Part shown: piece after piece, positions 9,403 to 19,298 of the stretch
Numbering within the stretch: position 1 is the stretch's first letter
Layout: every line of letters starts with the position of its first letter
Source of the DNA: Bacteroidota bacterium
Lineage (GTDB): Bacteria; Bacteroidota; Bacteroidia; Bacteroidales; JABHKC01
Reading direction: 5' to 3'
Assembly: GCA_018692315.1 (NCBI GenBank)
Contig: JABHKC010000076.1
Span: 1-48,335, forward strand
Length of the DNA stretch: 48,335 nucleotides
The notes under the pieces: generated by a model
Databases searched by the model: none
Seen by the model: the letters and a program-made list of their open reading frames with translations, nothing else
What the model was told of the DNA's origin: nothing
Made by a program: the position numbers and the translations under genes

Positions 9403-10122
9403 CTAAGTTTCCCAAACGGGAACAATATAGTTATCATTTTTTATAGGAATCATTCTCAGGTTTTGTTCAGTAAGGCAAAACTTTATATCCTTTTCAAGAA
9501 AATGTCTTTTAGAATTTAAACGGGGCGAGTTTTCAATCACGAATTCGAAAAGATTATTTTTCGCAGTTTTATAAATATTTCTGACAAGATTGGCAGAATC
9601 ACCATCAGAAGTAAAATATTTGCTTTCAATAAGATAATCAACAATTTTTCCTGCAAATGCAGAATCCTCAATGTTTATCTTGTTTTTCCAACCCGAACAA
9701 AGCAAGAGAACATCCATGTTTTTCTGAATTAGCCACTCACACAAAAATTGGAAATTTAGCATTGAGCCTAATACAAGAGTATTGTTTTTAGCAACAGTTT
9801 TTATAGCTTGCGTTCCATTAGTGGTGGTCATTGCCAAGGATTTACCTTTAAGTTTTTCAGTCATAAAATCGTATGGCGAGTTTCCCAAATCAAAATCTTC
9901 CAATTTGTAGCTATCTCGTTCGCCTGAAATTAGAAATCCGCCTTTTTTATATTCTAAAGCTTCAGCTATGGTTTTCACCGGAAAAACTTTCTTAACACCA
10001 TTTTCAAAAGCCACACAAATACTGCTTGTAGCTCTAATAATATCAATCACAACAACTATTGCATTTTCATTTTCATGCAAATGATATAATTCCGGCGAAA
10101 GGCAAACGTCTATATTTTTCAT
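9403..10122 (-). CDS. comB: 2-phosphosulfolactate phosphatase
   Basis: 239 residues covering the whole ComB fold. Visible motifs are VVVIDIIRATSSICVAFENG near the N-terminus, GFLISGERD, FDLGNSPYDF, and AMTTTNGTQAI (about residue 100). In methanogens ComB hydrolyses (R)-2-phospho-3-sulfolactate during coenzyme M synthesis. In bacteria it occurs in sulfolactate metabolism and often as a lone gene of uncertain role. No other sulfolactate gene is next to it. It converges with the preceding LTA-synthase-like gene (70 bp gap). A TACTTTTG box sits just upstream of the start near 10160. Confidence 0.85.
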   Translation of the reverse strand: MKNIDVCLSPELYHLHENENAIVVVIDIIRATSSICVAFENGVKKVFPVKTIAEALEYKKGGFLISGERDSYKLEDFDLGNSPYDFMTEKLKGKSLAMTTTNGTQAIKTVAKNNTLVLGSMLNFQFLCEWLIQKNMDVLLLCSGWKNKINIEDSAFAGKIVDYLIESKYFTSDGDSANLVRNIYKTAKNNLFEFVIENSPRLNSKRHFLEKDIKFCLTEQNLRMIPIKNDNYIVPVWET

Positions 10123-10304
10123 GATTTTTTCGAATTAAAGTCCTATTTCTCAAAAGTAATAACTTTTAGGGAATATAATCCCTAAATTTACAAATTGTTG
10201 TCAATAAATTAGAATGTCAATCTTATAAAGCAGATTTGTTTTTATTAGCTCAAATGGTACGACTTAACTAATTTCATGCCAAGCTACAATTATATATCAA
10301 AATT

Positions 10305-11201
10305 TCACCCACGAGGATGAAAACTAATAATTGCATCTCTAAGATATTCACGGTCAAGATGTGTATAAATTTCTGTTGTAATTATTGATTCGTGCCCAAG
10401 CATTTCTTGCACTGCCCGCAAATCGGCACCTCCTTCAATCAAATGGGTTGCAAACGAATGCCTGAAAGTGTGCGGACTGATTGCTTTTTCAAGACCAATT
10501 TTCTGTGCCAATTGTTTGATTATGGTAAAAATCATCACTCTTGTTAGCTTGTTTCCTCTCCTATTCAGAAAAACGATATTCTGGCTGTCTTTTTTAATAT
10601 CAAGTTTATTTCTATAATTTTCTATGTACAAAATAATTTCCTTTTTTGCAATCTCTCCAATTGGGACGAAGCGTTCCTTTTTTCCTTTTCCTGTAACTTT
10701 TATGTAGGATTGTTTGAAAAATAAATTCGAAATTTTTAAGTTGGTCAGTTCCGAAACTCTTAGGCCACAGCTATATAAAGTTTCAATTATTGCTTTGTTT
10801 CGCTGACCTTCCGGTTTGCTTAAATCTATAGTAGCAAGTAGTTCATCAATTTCTTCCACAGCCAAAACTTCAGGTAGCTTCATCCCAAGTTTTGGTGCTT
10901 CTAACAAACTACTTGGATCTTTTTCAATCTTTTCATCGAAAATTAAATATTTAAAAAAAGACTTGAGGCTTGAAATTATTCTGGCTTGAGTTCTTGCACT
11001 AATTCCCATTTTAGCAAGCCATTCAATGAATTTTTCAAGATCTGACAATTCTATCTCCTTGGGTTTTTTATCCTTTTTTGATAATTCTAAAAAACTATTA
11101 AATTTCTTGATATCACTGATATATGCACTTATGGAATTATGAGATAAGGCTCTTTCCAGCCTAAGAAAATTTTCATAATTATTTATTTCAAAATCCCACA
11201 T
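10305..11201 (-). CDS. xerD: Site-specific tyrosine recombinase XerD
   Basis: XerC/D recombinases resolve chromosome dimers at dif together with FtsK. This protein has the N-terminal SAM-like core-binding domain (NYENFLRLERALSHNSISAY) and all catalytic residues of the C-terminal domain: Arg in SCGLRVSEL, Lys in TGKGKKERFVP, His/Arg in HTFRHSFATHL, His in MLGHESI and Tyr in TTEIYTHLD. The frame is open to a TTG at 11225, but the ATG at 11201 gives 298 residues, the normal XerD length, with the expected N-terminus. The complete catalytic set and length favour the housekeeping enzyme over a phage integrase. Confidence 0.9.
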   Translation of the reverse strand: MWDFEINNYENFLRLERALSHNSISAYISDIKKFNSFLELSKKDKKPKEIELSDLEKFIEWLAKMGISARTQARIISSLKSFFKYLIFDEKIEKDPSSLLEAPKLGMKLPEVLAVEEIDELLATIDLSKPEGQRNKAIIETLYSCGLRVSELTNLKISNLFFKQSYIKVTGKGKKERFVPIGEIAKKEIILYIENYRNKLDIKKDSQNIVFLNRRGNKLTRVMIFTIIKQLAQKIGLEKAISPHTFRHSFATHLIEGGADLRAVQEMLGHESIITTEIYTHLDREYLRDAIISFHPRG

Positions 11202-11300
11202 ATTCAAATTTTTAATTTCCAACAAAACTATTAATTAATTATGAGTTATGAATTTTGTATCAATAGCAATTTGTAATTAGAAATTAGAAATTAGTATTTC

Positions 11301-11308
11301 TATCTTTG
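11301..11308 (+). promoter_or_regulatory. Promoter -7 box upstream of mutS
   Basis: TATCTTTG fits the Bacteroidota -7 consensus TAnnTTTG. No convincing -33 TTTG lies at the usual 18-23 bp. The surrounding 11230-11442 is made of short A/T repeats of the type AATTAGAA and AATTCATA. Predicted transcripts would have a leader of about 130 nt before the TTG start. Confidence 0.45.
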
Positions 11309-11442
11309 TAAAAATATTATTGAAAATTTGAAAACTAAATTTGAAAACATATGTTAATCTATTTATACTTAAAATGACCTGAAAACCAAGTAATTCACAA
11401 TTTTTAATTTATAATTCATAATTTATAATTCATTTTAAGATT

Positions 11443-14085
11443 TTGGCAAAGAGCAATAAACCGGTTCAAACACCTTTGATGAAACAATATAACAATATCA
11501 AGGCAAAACACCCTGATGCAATATTGTTGTTCAGAGTTGGCGATTTCTACGAAACATTTTCGGAAGATGCAATTAAAGCTGCTGATATTTTGGGAATTAC
11601 CCTAACAAAACGGGCAAATGGTGCAGCTCAATTTGTAGAACTTGCCGGATTTCCTCATCATGCTTTAGACACATATTTGCCGAAACTTGTGAGAGCCGGA
11701 CAAAGAGTGGCAATTTGCGAGCAGCTTGAAGATCCAAAACTTACAAAAAATATTGTAAAACGAGGTGTTACAGAATTAGTTACGCCCGGAGTTTCTCTCA
11801 ACGAAAATGTGTTGGAGCACAAAGAAAACAATTTTTTAGCCTGTGTTTATCTCGACAAAAACTATGGTGGAATTTCTCTTTTAGACTTATCGACCGGTGA
11901 ATTTTTACTTACTGATGGCAGTTTCGAATATATTGATAAACTTTTGAGTAGTTTCAAACCTAAAGAAATTATTTTTGACAGACAAAAAAGAAAAGACTTT
12001 ACTCAACTATTTGGAAATAAATATTATACTTATCCGCTTGATGAATGGGTTTTTAATTTTGACTCGGCAAATGAGAGATTGAATAAACACTTTAGTACCA
12101 AATCATTAAAAGGTTTTGGTGTTCAGAATTTAAAATATGGAATAATTGCAGCAGGTGCTATTCTGCATTATCTTGATTTGACAGAACACAGAGAAAATCA
12201 ACAAATTACCACTCTTTCAAGAATAGAAGTAGATCGTTTCGTATGGCTCGATAAATTTACAATCAGAAATCTTGAGCTTTTCGATTCCTTGAATGATGAT
12301 GCAAAAACCTTGATAGACATTGTGGATAAGACAATTTCACCAATGGGAGCACGAATGTTGAAACGTTGGATTTCAATGCCTCTGAAAGATATTCAACCAA
12401 TTAGTGAAAGGCTAAATGTTGTTGAATATTTTAATGAAAATGAAACTTTAAAACTTTCTGTAGAAGAACAAATTCGTCAGATAGGAGATATTGAGCGAAT
12501 TATATCGAAAGTGGCAGTAAATCGGATTTCTCCGAGAGAAGTTTTGCAACTTAAATTTGCACTTTCGGCAATTGAACCAATAAAAAAAGCTTGTCAAAAT
12601 TCTTCAGATTCTACTTTACAAAAAATTGGCGAACAACTAAATCCATGTATTTCAATAAGAGAACGTATCGAAAAAGAACTTAGCAACGATCCACCCAATC
12701 TTATCAGCAAAGGAAATATTATTAAAACTAATGTTTTGGAAGAATTGGATAATTTGAGAGAAATTTCTGGCTCAAGCAAAAATTTTATTCTTAAAATTCA
12801 AAATCGTGAAATCGAAAAAACTGGTATTAGCTCACTAAAAATTAGTTTTAATAATGTATTCGGATATTATATAGAAGTAAAAAACACACATAAAGATAAA
12901 GTGCCACCTGAATGGATTCGTAAACAAACTTTAGTTAATGCCGAAAGGTATATCACCGAAGAATTGAAAGATTATGAAACAAAAATCCTTACTGCTGAAG
13001 AAAAAATTCATGAAATTGAAATTCGTCTTTTCAACGACCTTGTTCTAGGCATTAGCGATTTTATTGTCCCAATTCAGCTTAATGCAAATCTGATTGCAAT
13101 AATTGATTGCCTTTTATCGTTTTCTACTATCTCAAAAAACAACAATTATTTCAGACCGGAAATTAATGATTCAGTCGAAATTTTCATAAAACAAGGCAGA
13201 CATCCTGTAATAGAAAAGCAACTACCGATTGACGAAGAGTATATCCCAAACGATATTTTCATAAATAACAACGACCAACAAGTTGTAATAATTACAGGTC
13301 CGAATATGGCAGGAAAATCTGCACTTCTTAGGCAGACTGCCCTGATAGTTTTGATGGCTCAAATAGGAAGTTTTGTTCCAGCTGTTGAGACAAAAGTTGG
13401 GATAGTCGATAAAATTTTCACAAGAGTGGGTGCCTCAGATAATATTTCGCTTGGCGAATCAACTTTTATGGTTGAAATGAATGAAGCTGCAAGCATCCTA
13501 AACAATTTGTCCAACAGAAGCCTTATTTTGTTCGATGAGCTCGGAAGAGGGACAAGCACCTACGATGGAATTTCTATAGCATGGGCAATTGTAGAATACA
13601 TTCATGAACACCCAAAAGTGAAAGCAAAAACTTTGTTTGCTACACATTATCATGAACTTAACGAAATGGAGAAGTCGTTTTCGCGAATAAAAAACTATAA
13701 TGTAGCCATCAAAGAATTAGATAAAAATATCATTTTTCTGAGAAAATTGAAGCGTGGAGGTAGCGAACACAGTTTTGGAATTCACGTTGCAAAAATGGCA
13801 GGAATGCCAAAAAGTATTGTTAAACGGGCAAACGAAATTTTAGGACAATTAGAAGGAAATCAAAAAGAGCAAAATCTAAGCAAACCAACCGAAGAAATTT
13901 CTAAAAATAGGGAAGGCTATCAACTAAGTTTTTTTCAATTAGACGATCCGATTCTTGAACAAATTAGAGACGAAATTCAAAAAGTTGATATAAACAACCT
14001 AACGCCTATTGAAGCTTTAAATATGCTCAATGAAGTAAAAAAACTGATTGGAAAAGAAGAGAAGAAAAAAAGAAGGAGGACTTAA
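11443..14085 (+). CDS. mutS: DNA mismatch repair protein MutS
   Basis: 880 residues, full length. The N-terminal mismatch-recognition domain has the intercalating Phe motif (RVGDFYETF, about residues 29-37). The C-terminal ABC-type ATPase has Walker [13 protein letters not shown] (about residue 620), [10 protein letters not shown], Walker [16 protein letters not shown] and [17 protein letters not shown] sequence near the C-terminus fits a beta-clamp-binding motif. Translation appears to begin at a TTG codon ([16 protein letters not shown]); the family N-terminus ([16 protein letters not shown]) lies only a few residues in, so no better start exists. Binds mismatches and recruits MutL. Confidence 0.95.
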   Translation: MAKSNKPVQTPLMKQYNNIKAKHPDAILLFRVGDFYETFSEDAIKAADILGITLTKRANGAAQFVELAGFPHHALDTYLPKLVRAGQRVAICEQLEDPKLTKNIVKRGVTELVTPGVSLNENVLEHKENNFLACVYLDKNYGGISLLDLSTGEFLLTDGSFEYIDKLLSSFKPKEIIFDRQKRKDFTQLFGNKYYTYPLDEWVFNFDSANERLNKHFSTKSLKGFGVQNLKYGIIAAGAILHYLDLTEHRENQQITTLSRIEVDRFVWLDKFTIRNLELFDSLNDDAKTLIDIVDKTISPMGARMLKRWISMPLKDIQPISERLNVVEYFNENETLKLSVEEQIRQIGDIERIISKVAVNRISPREVLQLKFALSAIEPIKKACQNSSDSTLQKIGEQLNPCISIRERIEKELSNDPPNLISKGNIIKTNVLEELDNLREISGSSKNFILKIQNREIEKTGISSLKISFNNVFGYYIEVKNTHKDKVPPEWIRKQTLVNAERYITEELKDYETKILTAEEKIHEIEIRLFNDLVLGISDFIVPIQLNANLIAIIDCLLSFSTISKNNNYFRPEINDSVEIFIKQGRHPVIEKQLPIDEEYIPNDIFINNNDQQVVIITGPNMAGKSALLRQTALIVLMAQIGSFVPAVETKVGIVDKIFTRVGASDNISLGESTFMVEMNEAASILNNLSNRSLILFDELGRGTSTYDGISIAWAIVEYIHEHPKVKAKTLFATHYHELNEMEKSFSRIKNYNVAIKELDKNIIFLRKLKRGGSEHSFGIHVAKMAGMPKSIVKRANEILGQLEGNQKEQNLSKPTEEISKNREGYQLSFFQLDDPILEQIRDEIQKVDINNLTPIEALNMLNEVKKLIGKEEKKKRRRT

Positions 14086-14244
14086 TAAATTATTTCAGAT
14101 TATCATATTAGCAATTTCAAAAAATGCATTATTTTACAAAAAATATTTCTCAATTTTATTAATATTTCATTTCATTTTTTTATACATTTTTACAAAATAT
14201 ATTGTGTAGTTTTTAGTTCAGTACAGTAAATTATAATTTAGATT

Positions 14245-15627
14245 ATGAAAACTAAATATTGGATTTTTATCGCTGTGATAATAGTTGCTATTATTGCAAT
14301 GTCAATTTTCAGTTCATCGGGAACCGAAGGAATTGAAATAATTAAAACAAAGGTTTCGTATGGCGAGTTCGAGGTTGTTGTGATGACAACAGGAGAATTA
14401 AAAGCCGAAAACTCCGAAAAAATCAGAGGACCTTCCCGATTGAGAAATAATGGAATTTATAATGTTCAAATAACAGATTTAATTCCTGAAGGAACTGTAG
14501 TCGATTCGGGCGATTATGTTGCTACTTTAGATCGAACTGAAGGAACTAATCGATTGAATAATTTGAACGATGAAATTCAAAAAATTGAAGCACAGTATAT
14601 TAAAACTCAATTAGATACGACTCTACAATTGCGAAATGCGCGCGATGAATTGATAAATATGAATTATTCTCTCGAAGAACGACAAATAGAATTGGAGCAA
14701 TCTAAATATGAAACACCGGCAACAATTCGTCAGGCAAAAATCAGCTTAGATAAAGCCGAACGAGCATATTCTCAGGCGAAAAAAAACTACGAAATAAAAA
14801 AGAAACAAGCTGATGCAAATATGGTTGAAGTCTCGGCAACAAAATCGAAAAAACAAAGAGAATTAGACAATTTATTAAAAATCCTGGACGAATTTGAAAT
14901 AAAAGCACCCAAATCAGGCATGGTAATTTATAGAAAAGAATGGGGCGGGGCAAAACGTAAAGTTGGCTCAAAAATCAGTGCCTGGGATCCTGTTGTTGCT
15001 ACGCTTCCCGACCTTTCTGCCATGATATCTAAAACATATGTGAATGAAATTGATATTAGCAAAATTGAAATTGATCAGGCAGTTGAAATTGGCGTGGATG
15101 CTTTTCCCGAAAAAAAATATACAGGAATAATTTTCGATAAAGCAAATATTGGTGAACAACTTCCAAATTCTGACTCAAAAGTTTTTGAGATTCTCATCAG
15201 AGTCAATGAATATGACTCAATATTACGGCCTGCAATGACCACCAACAATGCAATACTCACAGCCAAATTTGAGGATGTTTTGTATATTCCTCTCGAAGCT
15301 GTTCACACAAACGATAGTTTAAGTTTTGTAATTAAAGAAAATGGTTTTAGTCCGACAAAACAAATTGTTGAATTAGGGGAATTTAATGAAAATGAAATTA
15401 TTGTAAATAAAGGAATTGCCAAAGATGAGGTGATACTTTTATCGACACCTGAAAATGTAGAAGAATTACAATTCGAAGGTTTGGAAATTTTTGAAGAAAT
15501 TAAAAAAAAGGAGGCCCTTAAAAAGAAGTTAAACGAAGAAAGACAAAAAGAAAGGAAGGACTCATTGAAAAAAAAGAAAAAAGTTCCGTTAGATTTAGAA
15601 CAGAAAATTAGTATAACAATAAATTGA
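14245..15627 (+). CDS. MacA/HlyD-type periplasmic adaptor protein
   Basis: 460 residues: one N-terminal membrane anchor (about residues 5-23), a barrel-sandwich half, a long coiled-coil hairpin (about 90-205, with INMNYSLEERQIELEQSKYE character), the second lipoyl half (FEIKAPKSGMVIYRKEWGG) and beta-barrel/membrane-proximal segments. The C-terminal tail is strongly charged (ERQKERKDSLKKKKK). This architecture bridges an inner-membrane ABC transporter to a TolC-like channel. The MacB-like permease gene begins 35 bp downstream, so the two surely act together. The outer-membrane component is not in this window. Confidence 0.8.
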   Translation: MKTKYWIFIAVIIVAIIAMSIFSSSGTEGIEIIKTKVSYGEFEVVVMTTGELKAENSEKIRGPSRLRNNGIYNVQITDLIPEGTVVDSGDYVATLDRTEGTNRLNNLNDEIQKIEAQYIKTQLDTTLQLRNARDELINMNYSLEERQIELEQSKYETPATIRQAKISLDKAERAYSQAKKNYEIKKKQADANMVEVSATKSKKQRELDNLLKILDEFEIKAPKSGMVIYRKEWGGAKRKVGSKISAWDPVVATLPDLSAMISKTYVNEIDISKIEIDQAVEIGVDAFPEKKYTGIIFDKANIGEQLPNSDSKVFEILIRVNEYDSILRPAMTTNNAILTAKFEDVLYIPLEAVHTNDSLSFVIKENGFSPTKQIVELGEFNENEIIVNKGIAKDEVILLSTPENVEELQFEGLEIFEEIKKKEALKKKLNEERQKERKDSLKKKKKVPLDLEQKISITIN

Positions 15628-15661
15628 TAAGATTTCGGTACTTTTATTACAAAAAACAAAA

Positions 15662-17002
15662 ATGAAAAGATATTTTCATGATATAAGCATTGCTATTGAA
15701 GCCTTATTAGCAAACAAACTCAAATCAATTCTTACAGCTTTAGGAATAATTTTTGGCGTTGCAGCAGTAATAAGTATGCTTGCAATTGGTAATGGTGCTC
15801 AGCAGGAAATCCTTGAACAAATAAAGTTGGTTGGTGTAAACAATATTGTAATTTCTCCAATTCTGAAATCAAATTTAAACGAAAATGAAAATGAGGAAGA
15901 GAGCGAGTCGAAAAAATTCTCTAAAGGTCTTACACTTAAGGATGTAAATGCTATCAAAGAAATTCTACCTAATATAAATATTGTCAGTCCTGAAATTGCC
16001 ATAGAATCTTTCATTGCAAGAGAGGGAAAAAGAACTTCTGCAAAAATGATTGGAGTAACATCAGAATATTTTGACATCTACAATATTGAATTGGAAGAAG
16101 GAAAAGTTTTTAATGATTATCAACTGGAGCACGGATTGCCGGTTTGTATTATAGGATCGAAAACACAAAAAAGGTTTTTTAACAACATAAATCCTGTTGG
16201 GCAATACATTAAATGTGGACATGTTTGGCTAAAAATTATTGGAGTTTTGAAAAATCAGAATTTTTCGAATAAGCTCACATCAGAACTTGGAATAAATGTG
16301 TCAAACAATAAAATATTTATCCCCATTCGTACTGTTTTGATGCAATATAAAAATAGGGCATTGATAAGTTCGAAACTATCAAGTACAAGTATGTTTTTTA
16401 TCGAAGGAGGCTCAATAATTTCTTCGTCGAACGGTACCGACGAAGGAAATTATAATCAATTAGACAAAATTGTAGTGCAAGTCAAAGAAACTGAACAAAT
16501 TAATAATACAGTTGAAATTCTCTCACGAATGCTACTAAGGCGACATTCAGAAGTTCCCGATTTTGAAATTAACGTTCCCGAACTTTTGCTTAAGCAACAA
16601 CAAAAGACTAAAGACATTTTTAATATTGTATTAGGAGCGATAGCAAGTATTTCGCTAATAGTAGGAGGGATAGGGATTATGAACATTATGTTAGCTTCTG
16701 TGATGGAACGCATAAAAGAAATCGGAACAAGGCAAGCTTTGGGAGCTTCAAAAAAAGATATAGTTGTACAATTTCTTGCAGAATCAACTATGATTAGTTT
16801 AACAGGAGGATTAATCGGAATTATTCTTGGATATGTTTTTACTGAACTAATTAAACAATTTGCCGATATCTTAACAATAATTTCTCCCTTTTCAGTAATT
16901 ATTGCTTTTGGAGTTTCGGCTTCCATTGGTGTAATATTCGGATACATGCCGGCAAAACGTGCAGCACAAAAAGATCCGGTTGAATCTCTTCGACACGAAT
17001 AG
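15662..17002 (+). CDS. MacB-like ABC transporter permease (FtsX fold), without ATPase domain
   Basis: 446 residues. The N-terminal membrane helix with ALLANKLKSILTALGIIFGV and MLAIGNGAQQEIL is followed by a MacB-type periplasmic core (about 50-310). The C-terminus is a three-helix FtsX domain containing IVGGIGIMNIMLASVMER, then KEIGTRQALGASKKDI and the closing PAKRAAQKDPVESL. True MacB carries an N-terminal nucleotide-binding domain; here it is absent and no ATPase gene is adjacent, so a separate ATPase must be supplied from elsewhere. Exports macrolide-like compounds, lipids or peptides in known cases; the substrate here is unknown. Confidence 0.85.
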   Translation: MKRYFHDISIAIEALLANKLKSILTALGIIFGVAAVISMLAIGNGAQQEILEQIKLVGVNNIVISPILKSNLNENENEEESESKKFSKGLTLKDVNAIKEILPNINIVSPEIAIESFIAREGKRTSAKMIGVTSEYFDIYNIELEEGKVFNDYQLEHGLPVCIIGSKTQKRFFNNINPVGQYIKCGHVWLKIIGVLKNQNFSNKLTSELGINVSNNKIFIPIRTVLMQYKNRALISSKLSSTSMFFIEGGSIISSSNGTDEGNYNQLDKIVVQVKETEQINNTVEILSRMLLRRHSEVPDFEINVPELLLKQQQKTKDIFNIVLGAIASISLIVGGIGIMNIMLASVMERIKEIGTRQALGASKKDIVVQFLAESTMISLTGGLIGIILGYVFTELIKQFADILTIISPFSVIIAFGVSASIGVIFGYMPAKRAAQKDPVESLRHE

Positions 17003-17078
17003 GTGAAATTCTACCCTCATCAATATTCACTTGAATTAAAAATTCAAAATATTTTAGTTTTATTTAAGTATAAAACTA

Positions 17079-17086
17079 TATCTTTG
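17079..17086 (+). promoter_or_regulatory. Promoter -7 box for the TPR kinase operon
   Basis: TATCTTTG matches TAnnTTTG, with T-rich sequence about 20 bp upstream but no exact -33 TTTG. It lies 26 bp before the ATG of the kinase gene, giving a short leader. Confidence 0.5.
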
Positions 17087-17111
17087 ATATTTCAAGATTT
17101 TTTGATAATTG

Positions 17112-19295
17112 ATGAAAAAAATAGTAATATTTTCAATAGTAGTATTAAGTCTTTTTTATAAACTTAATGCAGAAGACCTCAATATTGACAGCCTGTATGC
17201 AACTATTGAAAACTTTTCTAAAATAGAAAAATCTAATAAACTAAACGAATTTGCCTATAATTTCAGGAATTTGTATCCCGAAGATTGTATTACCATCGCA
17301 AACAAAGCACTACAAATTGCGAAAGAAATCGAAAATCAGAAAGCCATTGCAAAATCATACTCAAATTTAGGTTTGGCTAACCTTACTATTAGTAACTATG
17401 AGGAAGCATTAGAGTTTTTTGAAAAATCCTTAGCTATTAGCAAATCTTTGTTAGATAGAAAAGAAAGTGCGAATATTTATAGCTACATAGGAATTATATA
17501 CGATGCTACAGGCGAGTATTCAAAAGCATTCGAATTTCTTCAAAAATCGCTTGAAATATGTGAAAAACTTAACGATGAATTAGGCATAGCCAAGTCGATG
17601 ATAAATATGGCTCCAATTTTTATGTTATGGAACAAATACGACAAAGCTCAAGAATATTACGAAAAAGCATTAGAAATAGTAAAAGGTTTAGGTGAAAGAG
17701 AATTAGAAGCCTCCATCCTTAGCAATCTTGGCGATGTAGTTATAAACAGCGAATCAATAGATATTGATTATACAGAGAGAATCCACACAGCAATTGACTA
17801 TACATCACAGGCATTAACAATTGCAGAAGAAATTGACGATCTTATGGGAGTTTCGTTTTATCTAAACAATTTAGGCTATTACAACGATGAACTTGAAAAT
17901 TATGCTGAAGCTCTCAAATACTTTGAAAAAGCGTTGAATATTGCCAGAGAAATTGGCGATCAGATAGGAATTGCAGAAGCACTAATGAATATTAGTTTAA
18001 CATATTCGAATTTGGGCGAACACCAAAAAGCATTAACATACATTAATCAAAGCCTGGGGGTAGCGGAAGAATTTCAGATTCATAAAACAAAACTTTATGC
18101 AATTCAATCCCTTTCAGATATTTATGAAAATATGGGCGATTTCGAAAATGCTTTAGTTCAGTATCACGAATATACCGAAATGTACGACTCGGTTTTCACT
18201 GCCGACAATAACAAATCCATTCTTGAGCTAGAAACAAAGTACGAAACTGAAAAGAAAGAGCAAGAGAATGAAATCCTTCAGAAAGATAATGAGAAAAAGA
18301 ACCTTCAACTTTATGCATCAGTAGGTTTAGTAATCTTGCTTTTGATGATAGCAATAATTGTTTATAGAAGCTATAGTCAGAAAAAAGTTGCAAATGTTTT
18401 GTTATCGATGCAAAGAGACGAAATTGAAACCCAAAGGGACGAAATTGAAGAAAAAAGAGATATAGCTGTTAAACAAAAAAATGAAATAGAAATTCAGAAG
18501 AACAAGGTATCTGAAACTTTGATTGAACTTAAAGAAACTCAAGAACAACTTGTTGAGTCTGAAAAAATGGCATCGCTCGGAAATTTAGTTGCCGGAGTTG
18601 CACACGAAATAAATACACCGGTAGGAATTGGGATATCTGCTTCTTCATCGTTGATAAATAAAACAAAAGATTTTGCTGATCTCTACAAAAGTAAGAAAAT
18701 GAAAAAAACAGATCTCGAATCTTACTTAAATTCAGCCTATAAAGCGGGAAAATTGCTTCTTACAAATTTGGAAAGGACCGGCAATTTAGTGCAAAGTTTC
18801 AAACAAGTATCGGTTGACCAATCTACTGAAGATATTCGTGAGTTTAATTTAAAATCGTATCTCAACGATGTGATAATGAGCCTTGAACCTAAACTCAAAG
18901 AAAAACCTATTGATGTAAAAATTACATGTCCCGACGATATTCAATTAAAAAGTTTCCCAGGTGTTTTTGCACAAATCATCACCAATTTTGTAATAAATTC
19001 TATTGTTCATGGTTTCCGCGAAAAAGAGACTGGCAAAATAAACATTAATGCAGAAAAAAATAATGGTGAACTAACCATTCAGTATATCGACAATGGAAAA
19101 GGAATTCCGGAAGATGTCTTAGCAAAAGTTTTCGATCCCTTTTTTACCACAAATAAGCAACTTGGAACAGGCCTGGGAATGCACATCGTTTATAACCTAT
19201 TGACGCAAAAACTTAAGGGTTCAATAGTTGTTGAAAGCGAAGTAGAAAAGGGAGTAAATTTCACAATTCATACACCACTAGAAATAAAGACATAA
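17112..19295 (+). CDS. TPR-containing sensor histidine kinase
   Basis: 727 residues from the ATG at 17112 (a TTG lies one codon upstream). A signal-like N-terminus is followed by about seven or eight tetratricopeptide repeats (residues about 60-370; for example YEEALEFFEKSLAISKSL and YAEALKYFEKALNIAREI). Then come a coiled coil, one membrane helix (about 398-418), a second coiled coil, and the kinase core. The core has the phospho-acceptor His in LVAGVAHEINTPVG (about residue 498), N-box FVINSIVHGF, G1 YIDNGKGIP, F-box FDPFFTT and G2 GTGLGMHIV. The TPR part is probably periplasmic. The partner response regulator starts 3 bp downstream. Confidence 0.9.
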   Translation: MKKIVIFSIVVLSLFYKLNAEDLNIDSLYATIENFSKIEKSNKLNEFAYNFRNLYPEDCITIANKALQIAKEIENQKAIAKSYSNLGLANLTISNYEEALEFFEKSLAISKSLLDRKESANIYSYIGIIYDATGEYSKAFEFLQKSLEICEKLNDELGIAKSMINMAPIFMLWNKYDKAQEYYEKALEIVKGLGERELEASILSNLGDVVINSESIDIDYTERIHTAIDYTSQALTIAEEIDDLMGVSFYLNNLGYYNDELENYAEALKYFEKALNIAREIGDQIGIAEALMNISLTYSNLGEHQKALTYINQSLGVAEEFQIHKTKLYAIQSLSDIYENMGDFENALVQYHEYTEMYDSVFTADNNKSILELETKYETEKKEQENEILQKDNEKKNLQLYASVGLVILLLMIAIIVYRSYSQKKVANVLLSMQRDEIETQRDEIEEKRDIAVKQKNEIEIQKNKVSETLIELKETQEQLVESEKMASLGNLVAGVAHEINTPVGIGISASSSLINKTKDFADLYKSKKMKKTDLESYLNSAYKAGKLLLTNLERTGNLVQSFKQVSVDQSTEDIREFNLKSYLNDVIMSLEPKLKEKPIDVKITCPDDIQLKSFPGVFAQIITNFVINSIVHGFREKETGKININAEKNNGELTIQYIDNGKGIPEDVLAKVFDPFFTTNKQLGTGLGMHIVYNLLTQKLKGSIVVESEVEKGVNFTIHTPLEIKT

Positions 19296-19298
19296 AAA